Positions 23,165 through 33,107 of a stretch of DNA of 64,000 bases are shown here, piece after piece. The stretch spans positions 20,967,001-21,031,000 of the forward strand of contig CM045733.1 in the NCBI GenBank assembly GCA_024760905.1, in the 5' to 3' direction. A model generated the notes under the pieces. It was given only the letters and a program-made list of their open reading frames with translations. It was not told the DNA's origin and did no database searches. A program made the position numbers and the translations under genes. The first letter of the stretch is position 1, and the number at the start of each line of letters is the position of its first letter. The DNA comes from Plotosus lineatus (taxonomy: Eukaryota > Chordata > Actinopteri > Siluriformes > Plotosidae).

Positions 23165-23781
23165 TGTTACTCATGTCAAATGGATTCTATAGGACGAGCC
23201 TCCAATTTTGTTACTGTATGTATGGAATTTAGAAGTAAATTGCCCCGTAAAACCATTAAAGCACGACAAACCATGACATAAACTATATACGTTTTAATAA
23301 TATATACAAAGTAAGGCAAAGCAATACTTACAGCTTAAATTGAAACCAAAATACAAATTAAACAAAGGGTCCCATAGTCTCCAAGCTCCTGCGGCATCAT
23401 AAATTTAGAAGGTGCGCGCACATTGGTGGGGAAAGGCTTGGAATCCCACCGCGATGAGTTTCCTTAGATGATTGGTGTTCCAAAGATACTGTGAGAGCCT
23501 CGAAGATACTGGAAGAGGCTGAACGAGACGGGAAGAGGCTGGAGCCAGCTGGCACCAGGTCCTTAATATAACCTCCCCAAAGCCAAAGTTCTGGAAAGTT
23601 CCATTCTCAATGTTTCTGAATCATCTGACCCACCACCAGGGTGCCTGTGCAACTAGGTCTATCTCAAAGTTTCCAGACCCCTTTACAGTTGAGTCATACC
23701 ATGTGACACTAGTTACAGCACACTCTGAATCTAATTACGTAGACCGTTTACACAGTCACATTTATATACATGCCCCTAACA
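23165..23781 (-). mobile_element. Ty3/gypsy LTR (3' LTR of the deleted element) with trailing PBS-like sequence
   Basis: On the minus strand the LTR begins TGTTAGGGGC at 23781, directly after a purine tract AAGAGGGAAAG (23792-23782) that fits a polypurine tract. It ends CATACAGTAACA at 23209. It then continues through a PBS-like GGAGGCTCGTCC to GAGTAACA at 23165, although a 3' LTR should not be followed by a PBS. Its sequence matches the LTR at 16.5-17.1 kb. Confidence 0.75.
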
Positions 23782-23792
23782 CTTTCCCTCTT

Positions 23793-24586
23793 AAAGAAAA
23801 GAAAGTTTTGCAGAAACTTTCTGCTGAGAGTAATGTTAAATATTTCTATTCATAAAACATACACAGCATCAAAATCCTCAAAACATTTCAACCTCTATAA
23901 ATTGCACCAGCTCCAACTTTATCCCCATAAGATCATTACTGATCAACAAATCAACACTCAGAATTGGGAGAGCATCAAGAACACCCACTTTAATTTCACC
24001 AGAAATCAGGTCTGACAGTCAAATTGACATAATAGAGAGGACCAAGAGCCACTTATACCCTGCAGTAAAACATTGACAATAGCTGAAGACTCAACAAAAG
24101 GCAGAACATCCTTCAAAATCAGAGACTAAAGAGCTCCAGTATCCCTTAATATCGAAATGGGCCATGGAGTAGAATTGTCTCCCATAAGTGAAACAGAGCC
24201 TTAAAACATAAAAGGTAAATGCTCCTCCAGAAACACACCACCTGACACCTTGCTCTCATAAAAAAAAAAAAAAAAAAAGACTCTCCACAGAGAGAGAAAG
24301 GCTTAGGCGTGATAGACCCACATGCATTTGAGGAACTTGTGGACTGATTTTTGAACTTGAAACTCAATTTTCATCAAAACCTGAAATTTCCACATCACAG
24401 GTTTTTCCTCAAGTTCAAAATAATTGGAGATTTGCACCAAATCAGATGTGCTCAAGGTCCCGACTTCCTCAGGGGTAAGGGGTTTAAGTGTAAACACCAT
24501 CTTTGCTGGTTTCACAATTAAAATATCAAGCTGTTAATTCAAGACTCAAAGCCAAATTGATTCGATCCCAGACAAGCCCCCAATTT
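23793..24586 (-). pseudogene. Internal remnant of Ty3/gypsy element (gag start, protease)
   Basis: Minus strand, after a proline-tRNA-like primer site (24583-24561). A Gag N-terminal ORF lies at 24515-24303 (MVFTLKPLTPEEVGTLSTSD, then LVQISNYFELEEKPVMWKF). Past a T/A tract and a frame change, an aspartic-protease-like stretch appears at about 24155-24080 with the active-site-type motif RDTGA (24146-24132), followed two codons later by a nonsense codon and then SLILKDVLPF. RT, RNase H and integrase are absent. The remainder to the polypurine tract is frameshifted. The element is non-autonomous and dead. Confidence 0.7.
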
Positions 24587-24995
24587 TGTTACACATGGAA
24601 TTTAGAAGATGGAATTTGCCCCGTGAAACCAGCAAAGCACGACAGACTATGACATAAACTATATACAATTTAATAGTATGAACAAAGTGAGGCAAGATAA
24701 TAACTTACATCTTAGAGCTAAACAAAATACAAATAAATCAAAGGGTCCCATAATCATCAAGCACCTGCAGCATGGTAAATTTAGCTGGTGGGGAAAGGCT
24801 TGGAATCCTGCGTGTCGAAGAAAACAAATGATTAAAATCCTTGTGTTGACTGTGGGTGTACGTGGACAATGGACTTTAGCGATGAAGTCCCGAACGACAA
24901 ACTGTGGGTGAAATTTGTCTCCGATAATCCAATCCGATGAGTTTCCTTAGATGATCTATGCACCGAAGTGACTGGGAGAGCCTCGCAGAGACCCT
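24587..24995 (-). mobile_element. Ty3/gypsy 5' LTR, partial
   Basis: The minus-strand LTR ends CCATGTGTAACA at 24587, followed by the primer site. Its 5' part is missing beyond about 24995. It matches the LTRs at 16.5 and 23.2 kb (GGGATTCCAAGCCTTTCCCC and ATAGTTTATGTCATAGTCTG blocks). Confidence 0.75.
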
Positions 24996-25074
24996 CACCC
25001 CTTCATTGTCTGGATAGGCCACAAAAATCTGTCTTACCTTTGTTCGGCTAAAAGGTTGAACTCCCAGCAGGCAT

Positions 25075-25835
25075 GATGGTCCTTCTACCTGGGAAGGTTC
25101 AATTTTACTTTCACGTACCAGCCTGGCTCGTGGAATACCAAACCAGATGCTCTGTCCCGGCAGTACTCCCTAGGAGCAGACACTGCCACAGAAACCACAC
25201 TGCCCGCCTCCTATGTATTTGGAGCTGCTCGGTAGGAGGTGAAGCGCATGGTCCAGGAAGCCCAGCATAGGGAACCAGAGCCCAAAGGGTGTCCACAAGG
25301 ACGATTACATATTCCTCCGCCTGCTAGAACTCCAGTGCTCCATTGGGGACATGCGTCCAAGTTGGCCTGCCACCCCAGGATTCACCGAACCCTTTTCCTC
25401 CTCCAACGTTTCTGGTGGCCAAACAAAGCAGCCAACACCGGGAGTTCATCACAGCCTGTGCCATCTGCGCCCAAAACAAGTTGCCCCACCATGCACCAGC
25501 AGGTCTCCTCCAACCCTTGCCAATACTTCATTGCCCCTGGTCACACATTGCTATGGACTTTGTCACTCATCTACCCCCATTTGAAGGCAACACCATCATC
25601 CTGACCACAGTAGATCGCTTCTCAAAGGTGGTCCATTTCAGCCCTCTACCCAATCTCCCATTAGCCATGGAGACATCTGCCCTGCTGGTCCAAAATGTTT
25701 ACTGCCTCCATGGGATTACAGGACATTGTTTCTGACCGAGGCCCCTGGTTTGCATTCAGGGTATGTAAAACGTTTTGAGACACCCTTGGACTTTCCAGCA
25801 GCTTGACCTTCGGCTACCACCCAAGCGTTTGGATG
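25075..25835 (+). pseudogene. Ty3/gypsy pol fragment (RNase H end plus integrase)
   Basis: Read across three frames, the plus strand shows the end of RNase H (NTKPDALSRQYS, 25134-25170). The integrase follows: part of the zinc-binding region ([13 protein letters not shown], CxxC at 25459-25470), the catalytic-core start [20 protein letters not shown] (first Asp near 25556), [19 protein letters not shown], a frameshift near 25722, then [12 protein letters not shown] with the second catalytic Asp. It fades after LTFGYHPS near 25825. This matches fish gypsy integrases. Its orientation is opposite to the adjacent LTRs, so it is probably from another copy or an inverted piece. Confidence 0.8.
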
Positions 25836-25841
25836 CGTATC

Positions 25842-26405
25842 TTCTTTTTTTTTTTTTTTTTTTGGTTGTCCACTGAAGTTATCTCGTTGCATCTTCATCT
25901 TGGTGTATTGGTGAAGCAACAGCAGCACGTGGAGCAGTTCCATGTCAGCCATTTCTCTATGCTTTTTCGTTTTTGGAGAGCTTCTTAGTGTTTCCAGTAT
26001 GGGGTTGATTGGCAGAATGGCCTTCCTTGGTAGAATCCGTGTATTTATAGGCAGAATCAGGATCAAATCCTTTGATCTTTGCTGATTTTTCCGTGAGCCT
26101 TCCTTCTAAAAAGTAGTCGTTCCGCAAAAGTTCCGTCCTTTCTGTGAACATTCCGTGAATTATCCGAAGGTCTTCCTTTGCTGTCCGCACTGGTTCTGAA
26201 GGTGATCCAAGCGCTTTTATGCATGTATTCTGACGTACCACTGTCTTTCCGTGTCCTTTCCGCACATTTTGTGATCGTTCCAAAGGTGTTCCGAAGGTGC
26301 AATTTTCCGTAGGTTTTTGACTCATTTTCCATGTAAAAATGCCGAAGCCCCTCTGTAGAGTGCGTTCCGCGCCTTTCTGCCATGATCATTCCATTCCACG
26401 CTCCA
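25842..26405 (-). pseudogene. Poly(A)-tailed retrocopy-like unit of unknown origin
   Basis: On the minus strand a GC-richer unit starts near 26405. It has an open frame from 26389 to 26063 (108 aa, MIMAERRGTHSTEGLRHFYM start, rich in Lys/Arg/Ser/Thr) and overlapping frames beyond. It ends in a tract of about 21 A residues (25863-25843). A TATA-like CTATAAATACACGG sits at about 26050-26037. The encoded sequence does not match any family I know. A retrocopy or part of an LTR element are both possible. No flanking duplication is evident. Confidence 0.35.
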
Positions 26406-26492
26406 GTGAAATGGGGGTATTATTGAAATATGCATAAATATCTCCAGAAAAGAAGTTACTCTAATAACTCGGTTTACTGTTCTATAGTAATT

Positions 26493-26610
26493 TTATATTA
26501 ATTCTTTATTAATGCTGCAATCACAGTAGTGTAAGTTACCTTTGCAAAGGGCACTGACACAACCCCAGAGCATTACAGAACCTGCTTTTTGGCTTTGTTG
26601 CTGACAAAAG
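26493..26610 (-). pseudogene. Tc1-like transposase fragment
   Basis: The minus-strand frame reads GSVMLWGCVSALCKGNLHYC DCSINKE. This is the conserved block of Tc1/mariner transposases just before the second catalytic Asp (V-M-W/V-W-G-C-x-S). No other transposase motif is convincing in the surroundings. Confidence 0.6.
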
Positions 26611-26881
26611 TGTAGATTGTCTTTTTTGTGTTTGGTGTAGAGCAGTGTGTGTTTCTTCCAGAAAATACCTGGAATCTTAATTTGTCTGAAAACAAAAAAC
26701 AAAAACAAAACATGCTTTTTCACTGTGTGATGCTCCATCCCATATGCCCTTAAGCCCCAAGAAGCAAGCAGCACTTCTGGAGACAGTTAACATAAAGTTT
26801 GTTTTATACAGGAAAATATTAATTGGATTTTGTGGATGTAACTCCATATTATTACAAAGTAATTCTGAGCTCATGTCAATC

Positions 26882-26961
26882 ATTCAATAATTTGTCGATC
26901 CACTCAATCTTACTAGGGTTGCAGGGAGGACAACGTAGTGAAGGCCAAGCCATTGAAGGGC

Positions 26962-27057
<96 letters not shown>

Positions 27058-27262
27058 TTAAAACTCACACTCAGGGCAATTCAAAATAGAAGTTTGGTCT
27101 TAATGTGCATTTCTTTGAAGATCCCTTTGGAAATAAACTTGAGTACCTGGGAGAAAATGTATGTGGAGAAAATGTAAATTCCACATAATAATTACTTTGC
27201 CAAGCCCAAGACTCAAACCTAGGACATTCTTTCTGTGAGGCTGTATAGGCTGACAAGAATAT
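26882..27262 (-). mobile_element. SINE B-like copy, interrupted by a CA array
   Basis: Tail-like sequence (GATCCACTCAATCTTACTAG, GGTTGCAGGGAGG) is followed by the CA array, then central- and head-like sequence (ACTCAAACCTAGGACATTCT, the inverse of a box B). Strongly diverged. Confidence 0.45.
26962..27056. repeat. (CA)n microsatellite
   Basis: About 47 uninterrupted CA units inside a SINE-like copy. Confidence 0.95.
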
Positions 27263-27269
27263 ATGCAAT

Positions 27270-28490
27270 TATAGTAAATAAAGATGTTTTGTGTTGCAAT
27301 GTTGTCTGAGGATCGGACATCACAGGTGTTCAGCTTAGGTTTATGCATTTTTTAAAAATAAATTTAGACACTGAAATTCCTCCAGATTCCTTGAATCCTC
27401 TTGTTAAATTATGTACCACACAAAATGGAATATCAAAAATCTATTCTTCTTTGGGGAATATTGTTTCATTTCAGTAGTTTTCACATACATTTGGTGATAA
27501 AATGGAGACCATCAGTTTCTCCAAGTCTCGACTTTTCCTGCAAACTGCGTTAAAAAAAAAAAAAAAAAAAGTGAAATTGTTGTCTTGTGTTACTATCTAT
27601 GTTGTTGTTTAATTGCCTCATCACTAGCTCTATTTATCTGCATCTCAACTTTTTTGGCATGTATAGCAGGCCTGAACTACAGAAATTGATGTATATTAAC
27701 AAAGTAAATTACGTTGACCAAACAAAATATGAAATTGTAAAAGAATCTCTCCACTGCTCTATTGCATTATGCTCCTCTGTTCTGCATCACACTCACAAAT
27801 AAATAATGCCAACCCTTGCAACAGGAGACACAATAGTGAGCCTTCGTCTTAACATAAGGGTGTGATTCAGTCCCTTTGCTTAAATCAACTCTAACCTTCT
27901 TTAATATTTTAAAGGTTATTTGGCTCCCTTAGTACAGGGGGAAATCATTTAGGAGCCTTCTTGCTGATTTTATTGTTACTTAAATATAAGTGAGCAGGAA
28001 TACTCTCAGATGGCTCTTTCAATCTGGAGCAAAAGAAATTCATCAAAGGGAGAAGGAAACTCATAGTGACAGAGCTGGGTCTGTGCTGGCCTCAGGGCTG
28101 CTCATTGTTTAAAACCCTGATATGGATTTATGCCAGTTAGTTCCTTTAAGAACACTCCTCGGTATGATTGGCTTACTTAAGTATATTATATATTCGTGTA
28201 TTTTAAATTAGATCTGAAAAACATAATTAGAATACTTTACATTTAGAGATTTGGTGTTATACAGTTTAATTTATTCCTTCATCTCATTATTACAGCCATA
28301 AGTCATTTATCATTCCCTTAAGAGTAACTTGCAGTTATAGGCCTTATTCAGGTGCAGCAACAGTGCTAGAATGATATCAAATGATGGGATCCAATATATG
28401 ATATTTAATTCATGGCCAGTCTTTCAACTAAAGCTGGTATTACTGTAAGTAAATTACTTTTATAATAATTGTATTCCTTTTTTTATATAT
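27270..28490. other. No recognisable gene
   Basis: AT-rich unassigned sequence with an A tract at 27553-27570. The part at 28005-28160 is less AT-rich and repeat-free. Confidence 0.45.
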
Positions 28491-28499
28491 ATATACATT

Positions 28500-28917
28500 C
28501 TTCTTCTTTTCCTTTCGGCGATCCCTTCAGGGGTCGCCACAGCATACCATCCGCCTCCATCTCACCCTATCCTCTGTATCTTCTAATCTTAGTCCAGCTA
28601 CCTTCATGTCCTCCTTCACCACATCCATAAATCTTCTCTTTGGTCTTCCTCTAGGCCTTCTCCCTGGTAGTTCCAGCCTCAGCATCCTACTACCAATATA
28701 CTCATTATCCCTCCTCTGTACATGTCCAAACAATCTCAATCTGGCCTCTCTGACTTTGTCTCCAAATCCTCTAACATGTGTTGTCCCTCTGATGTACTCA
28801 TTCCTGATCCTATCCATCCTCGTTACTCCTAAAGAGACCCTCAACATTTTCATCTCTGCTACCTCCAGCTCTGCCTCCTGTCTTTTCCTCAGCGCCACTG
28901 TTTCGAAACCACTTATA
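28500..28917 (-). pseudogene. RTE-type LINE 3' end
   Basis: An uninterrupted 123-aa minus-strand frame covers the C-terminal region: ALRKRQEAELEVAEMKMLRV, GVTRMDRIRNEYIRGTTHV, RLRLFGHVQRRDNEYIGSRM, RVRWRRMVCCGDP stop. The tail ends in GAA repeats (TTC at 28498-28507). RWFGH has become RLFGH. The 5' truncation is at about 28917. Confidence 0.9.
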
Positions 28918-28924
28918 GGGTAAC

Positions 28925-29146
28925 ACAGCAGGGCACATTCAGTCTATCATTTGTAAACAATGGACGCAGCGTCATGCGTAAGTGGCGTACTACGTCAGCG
29001 TACTACCTAGGTACGTCTCATACTAGAGAGCACGCTAAACTCAGAATTTGACTTATAATTTTTTTTTTCTTATTTAAAATTTTTTTTTTAAAAACATAAC
29101 ATCGAAAAATATGTAAAACGAATAAACGCGAAGCGGGGAGTGTCTG
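28925..29146 (-). mobile_element. pogo-like MITE (CAGACACTCCCCGC end)
   Basis: The right end GCGGGGAGTGTCTG is followed by TA. The left half (GGGCACATTCAGTCTATC, TTTGTAAACAATGGACGC) recurs in reverse complement at 33040-33090. Confidence 0.55.
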
Positions 29147-29165
29147 TATATACAAATATATATAT

Positions 29166-29499
29166 AGTGGTGGTCTAGTGGTATAGGGCACTAGATTGCT
29201 GATCCAAAGGTTGGGGGTTCAAGTCCCACTCTCCACAAGGTTGTCACTGTCCCCCCCAGTGTAGCTAACTGGGTTATCAAAGGCGAGAACCATAAAAGAA
29301 CCATTGCTGACTTTTGTAAAGAGTAGGCTGTAAAGTCGTCAGCGTGTTTCTGTCCCTTGCTAAAAGGGTTGTGACAGGAAGGGCATCCGACGTAAAAAAA
29401 AACCTCTGCCAAATCTAACGTGCGAATCAGATGATTCGCTGTGGTGACTCCCGAGTAAAAGGGAAAAAGCCGAACGGAAGACAGACAGACAGACAGACA

Positions 29500-29505
<6 letters not shown>
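29166..29505 (+). mobile_element. SINE A2 (tail shared with RTE)
   Basis: Head AGTGGTGGTCTAGTGGTATA with box B GGGGGTTCAAGTCCC, then the body GCTAACTGGGTTATCAAAGG. From 29350 the 3' part differs from A1: GTTGTGACAGGAAGGGCATC, ATGATTCGCTGTGGTGACTC, GGGAAAAAGCCGAACGGAAG, ending in (ACAG)n. That tail mirrors the RTE LINE 3' end. Confidence 0.85.

Positions 29506-29541
<36 letters not shown>
29504..29541. repeat. (TA)n microsatellite
   Basis: TA array between two SINE copies. Confidence 0.9.
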
Positions 29542-29543
<2 letters not shown>

Positions 29544-29544
29544 C

Positions 29545-29690
29545 AGCACAGTGGTTAGCACATCTGCCTCACAGAAGGCCTAGGTTCGATGACATTTCTG
29601 CATGGAATTCGCATGCTTGACTCATGCTTGTGTGGATTTATTACAGGTACTCTTTCCTCGCACAGCCCCAATTATGCTGCTGGACAGTTC
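29545..29690 (+). mobile_element. SINE B, 3'-truncated
   Basis: Head CAGCACAGTGGTTAGCACAT with box B-like CTAGGTTCGATG, then part of the central block (GCATGGAATTCGCATG). Confidence 0.65.
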
Positions 29691-29727
29691 ATGAAGTTGA
29701 AATAACATTAATACGTATCGATTTGTA

Positions 29728-31258
29728 CAGTGGTATGAAAAAGTATCTGAACCTTTTGGAATTTCTCACATTTCTGCATAAAATCACCATCAAATGGTGA
29801 TCTGATCTTTGTCAAAATCACACAGATGAAAAAACTGTATCTGCTTTAACTAAAAGCACCCAAACATTTATAGGGTTTCATATTTTAATGAGGATAGCAT
29901 GCAAACAATGACAGAAGGGGGAGGAATAAGTAACTGAACCATCACATTTAATATTTTGTGGCCCCCCACTTTGGCAGCAATAACTTCAACCAGACGCTTC
30001 CTGTAGCTGCAGATCAGTCTGGCACATCGATCAAGACTAATCTTGGCCCATTCTTCTTTACAAAACTGCTGTAGTTCAGTCAGATTCCTGGGATGTCTGG
30101 CATGAATCACTGTCTTGAGGTCATGCCACAGCATCTCAATGGGGTTCAAGTCTGGACCTTGACTTGGCCGCTCCAGAACGTGTATTTTGTTCTTCTGAAA
30201 CCATTCTGAAGTTGATTTACTTCTGTGTTTTGGATCATTGTCTTGTTGCATCATCCATCCTCTTTTTAGCTTCAACTGTCTGACAGATGGCCTCAGGTTT
30301 TCCTGCAAAACATCCAGAGAAACTTTTGAATTCATTTTTCCATTAACGATTTCAAGTTGTCCAGGCCCCGAGGCAGCAAAACAGCCCCAAACCATTATGC
30401 ACCCTACACCATGCTTCATGGTGGGGATGAGGTGTTGATGTTGGTGAGCTGTTCCATTTTTCCTCCACACATGACGTTGTGTGTTCCTCCCAAACAATTC
30501 AACTTTGGTTTCATCAGTCCACAAAATATTTTGCCAAAACTTCTGTGGAGTGTCCAAGTGCCTTTTTGCAAACATTAAACGAGCAATAATGTTTTTTTTT
30601 TTTTTAGACAGCAGTGGCTTCCTCCTTGGAGTCCTCCCATGAACACCATTGTTGGCTATTGTTTTACATATAGTTGATGTGTGCACAGAGATATTTGACT
30701 GTGCCAGTGATTTCTGTAAGTCTTTAGCAGACACTCTAGGGTTTTTTTTAACCTCTCTGAGTATTCTGCGCTGAACTCTTGGCATCATCTTTGGTGGACG
30801 GCCACTCCTTGGGAGAGAAGCAACAGTGCCAAACTCTCTCCATTTGTAGACAACTTCTCTGACTGTCGATTGATGAACATCCAGACTTTTAGAGATGGTT
30901 TTGTATCCTTTCCCAGCTTTATACAAATAAACAATTCTTGATCTCAGGTCTTCAGACAGCTCTTTTGAGCGAGCCATGGTGCACATCAGACAATGCTTCT
31001 CATCAAGACAATTCTTACCAGGTGTGTTTTATAGTGGGCAGGGCAGCTTTAAGCCAGTCATCAGTGATTGGGCACACACCTGACTTAAATTGTTTGGTAA
31101 AAATTGGTTTCAATTGCTCTTAAATCTCCTTAGGCAGAGGGTTCAGTTACTTATTCCTCCCCCTTCTGTCATTGTTTGCATGCTATCCTCATTAAAATAT
31201 GAAAACCTATAAATGTTTGGGTGGTTTTATTTAAAGCACACAGTTTTTCATACCACTC
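29728..31258 (-). mobile_element. Tc1-like DNA transposon, near-complete
   Basis: The terminal inverted repeats begin CAGTGGTATGAAAAA (left) and end TTTTTCATACCACTC (right), with TA on both sides (29726-29727 and 31259-31260). The left repeat runs to about 29940 (~213 bp); the right repeat is only ~118 bp. The difference is a ~91-bp segment bounded by ATGAAAAA in the left repeat. The element is about 1.5 kb, the usual Tc1 size, and carries one minus-strand transposase gene. Confidence 0.92.
29868..30977 (-). CDS. Tc1-like transposase, apparently uninterrupted
   Basis: The enzyme cuts and pastes its own element at TA sites, acting in the nucleus on the terminal repeats. I start at the second Met (MARSKELSEDLRS, 369 aa) rather than 9 bases upstream, because Tc1 proteins commonly begin this way. 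The first third has two helix-turn-helix subdomains of the paired type (GKGYKTISKSLDVHQSTVRE and VSAKDLQKSLAQSNISVHTS), joined by a linker with an AT-hook-like RSGRPPK. Catalytic DD34E residues are in place: Asp in WTDETKVELFG, Asp in QQDNDPKHRS, Glu in GPDLNPIEMLW. The glycine-rich GVGCIMVWGCFAASGPGQLE box is intact. The frame has no stop and runs about 24 codons into the left terminal repeat, ending LKYETL. An uncorrupted DDE transposase suggests recent insertion. Expression is not demonstrable here. Confidence 0.9.
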   Translation of the reverse strand: MARSKELSEDLRSRIVYLYKAGKGYKTISKSLDVHQSTVREVVYKWREFGTVASLPRSGRPPKMMPRVQRRILREVKKNPRVSAKDLQKSLAQSNISVHTSTICKTIANNGVHGRTPRRKPLLSKKKKNIIARLMFAKRHLDTPQKFWQNILWTDETKVELFGRNTQRHVWRKNGTAHQHQHLIPTMKHGVGCIMVWGCFAASGPGQLEIVNGKMNSKVSLDVLQENLRPSVRQLKLKRGWMMQQDNDPKHRSKSTSEWFQKNKIHVLERPSQGPDLNPIEMLWHDLKTVIHARHPRNLTELQQFCKEEWAKISLDRCARLICSYRKRLVEVIAAKVGGHKILNVMVQLLIPPPSVIVCMLSSLKYETL

Positions 31259-31260
31259 TA

Positions 31261-32200
31261 TATATCAGTTCAGAGAAGTCTGCTTTTCAGACCTATACAC
31301 TCACAAAAAATTTCACTATGTGAAAGCATTTCCCCAACTATAACACACATACTGTATGCTCTGCTTAATAGTTGCACATAGAGTGAAAGAAGTTTTCACA
31401 GAACACAATTCAGGGAATATTTAATTCATATTAAATGGAGTTTAGTTCAGTATTATCTCATTATATAGTAAAGTAGATAAAAAGATATTTTGAAGGCCAA
31501 GAATACAGGTGTCTTACTGAATCATCCATCACGTTACATTTTATTTCTCCAGAAAAAAACATGGCATTAGTCAAACCAGTCTAGACATTAGTCTCTGTCT
31601 CCTTGTCGTGCCACAGAATGCTGACCAATAGACATTTTGCCTCAGCATTGGGTAGTCCTGAGTAAAGTGCCTTTGCTTCCTGACTATAATTCAGAGGCAA
31701 GTTCAGACTTTAGCAGCACTTTCATTATTTGACCTTCACTTAAATCCATCATGCTGACATTTCCAGAGGAGGTCTGACTTTTACCAAGGTAAAATACTTT
31801 TAAGCCTTGCCTTGACTGACAAGCAGAGGAGAGTCCCTTTAATCACCTTAATTCTATTCACACCTTTAGCAGCTATAAAAATATTTGAAACAAGTTTAAC
31901 AGGCACAATACAGTTATGACATTCAGAAACTCAGACAAGGAAATACCATGGGGAAAAAAAAAAAAGCTTTCCATCATGCCTTCTGCTTTATTCAGCAACA
32001 TTCCACCAATAATAAACATTGTTTATGTTTAAACATCCTATAGTGCTATCTAAAAGAGATACATTAAGATTCGATATAGTATCAGGCTATAATTTACTCA
32101 TGTTAAAAATTAGGGTGAGCTCTGTAAATATACAGATAACAGATATACAGAGTAGACATGAATTATGGGTGAATTATGGGTGAAAGTAATTTATTTTGTT
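31261..32200. other. No recognisable gene
   Basis: Unassigned sequence. 31560-31960 is repeat-free and moderately complex. Confidence 0.45.
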
Positions 32201-32202
32201 TT

Positions 32203-32480
32203 GGTGACATGGTGGTGCACTGATTTATCCTCCTTGTGTTGTTTCTCTCTACGTACTTCAGTTTTCATCTACAATCTAAAGTTAAGCGTATTTGGTCAAC
32301 TGGTTACTTTAACCAGCCCAGAGATGTCAAGTTGAAAGTGAATAGTTGTTTGTCTCTGTGCTAACCCTATAGTATATGGTATATATGGTATCTGTTTATG
32401 ATGGTGACCTTTTTCTCTCCTCTGAAGACAGCTAGAATTGGTTACAGCATTCCATCTGTCCATGGTAAATGAATGAGTTA
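32203..32480 (+). mobile_element. Possible decayed SINE B
   Basis: Weak similarity in order to SINE B: GGTGACATGGTGGTGCACTG head, AGTTTTCATCTACAATCTAA in the central block position, and a tail with GGTAAATGAATGAG. Confidence 0.35.
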
Positions 32481-32571
32481 ATTAATTAATTATGTAATTA
32501 TTTTCCAATAATTTTAATAAACTAACTTAATATTATCTGTCCAGTCATTCATTCAGTTATATAGATGCTCC

Positions 32572-33092
32572 CTGACTTATTTTTCATCAATTTTACGGTT
32601 TGTCGAGTTTACGTTTTTTTCAGTTCAGTTCATTTTCTGGAACCGCTTAATCCCTAATTAGGGTCGCGGAGAGGCTGGCGCCCATCCCAGCCAACTTCGG
32701 GCAAGGGCAGAGTACACCCTGGACAGCTCGCCAGGCCATCACAGGGCGTAAACACACCGACGGCTTTGCAGCCTACCTTTGTTGAAAGTCAGCAATGGTT
32801 CTTTTACATGCCTCACACCATAGACAGTGAGAGATATAGCCGGCCTTTGATAACCCAGTTAGCTGCACTGGGGAGGACAGTGACAACCTTGTGGAGAGTG
32901 GGACTCGAACCCCCAACCTTTGGATCAGCGATCCAGTGCCCTATACCACTAGACCACCACTGCACCGTTTCCAAAAAAAAAGTCAAATTTTCAGTTTAGA
33001 CATACCTACATAGTACGCTGACGCAATGACACAATGGTGTAATGATGCTGCATCCATTGTTTACAAACGACAGACTGAACGTGCCCTTCCTT
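32572..33092 (+). mobile_element. pogo-like MITE split by a SINE
   Basis: TA then GATGCTCCCTGACTTATTTT at the left; after the SINE insertion, sequence to 33092 is the reverse complement of the MITE half at 28930-29070 (ATCCATTGTTTACAAACGAC). Its right end is lost where the RTE copy begins. Confidence 0.5.
32621..32965 (-). mobile_element. SINE A1, full length
   Basis: Minus-strand copy: tail AACCGCTTAATCCCTAATTA at the left, head inverse ACCACTAGACCACCACTGCA at the right. Inserted into the pogo-like MITE. Confidence 0.88.
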
Positions 33093-33107
33093 CTTCCCAG
33101 TTCTCTT

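Noticed and set aside
24303..24515. Host gene exon
   Set aside because: It directly follows an LTR and a primer-binding site and reads as a Ty3 Gag N-terminus.
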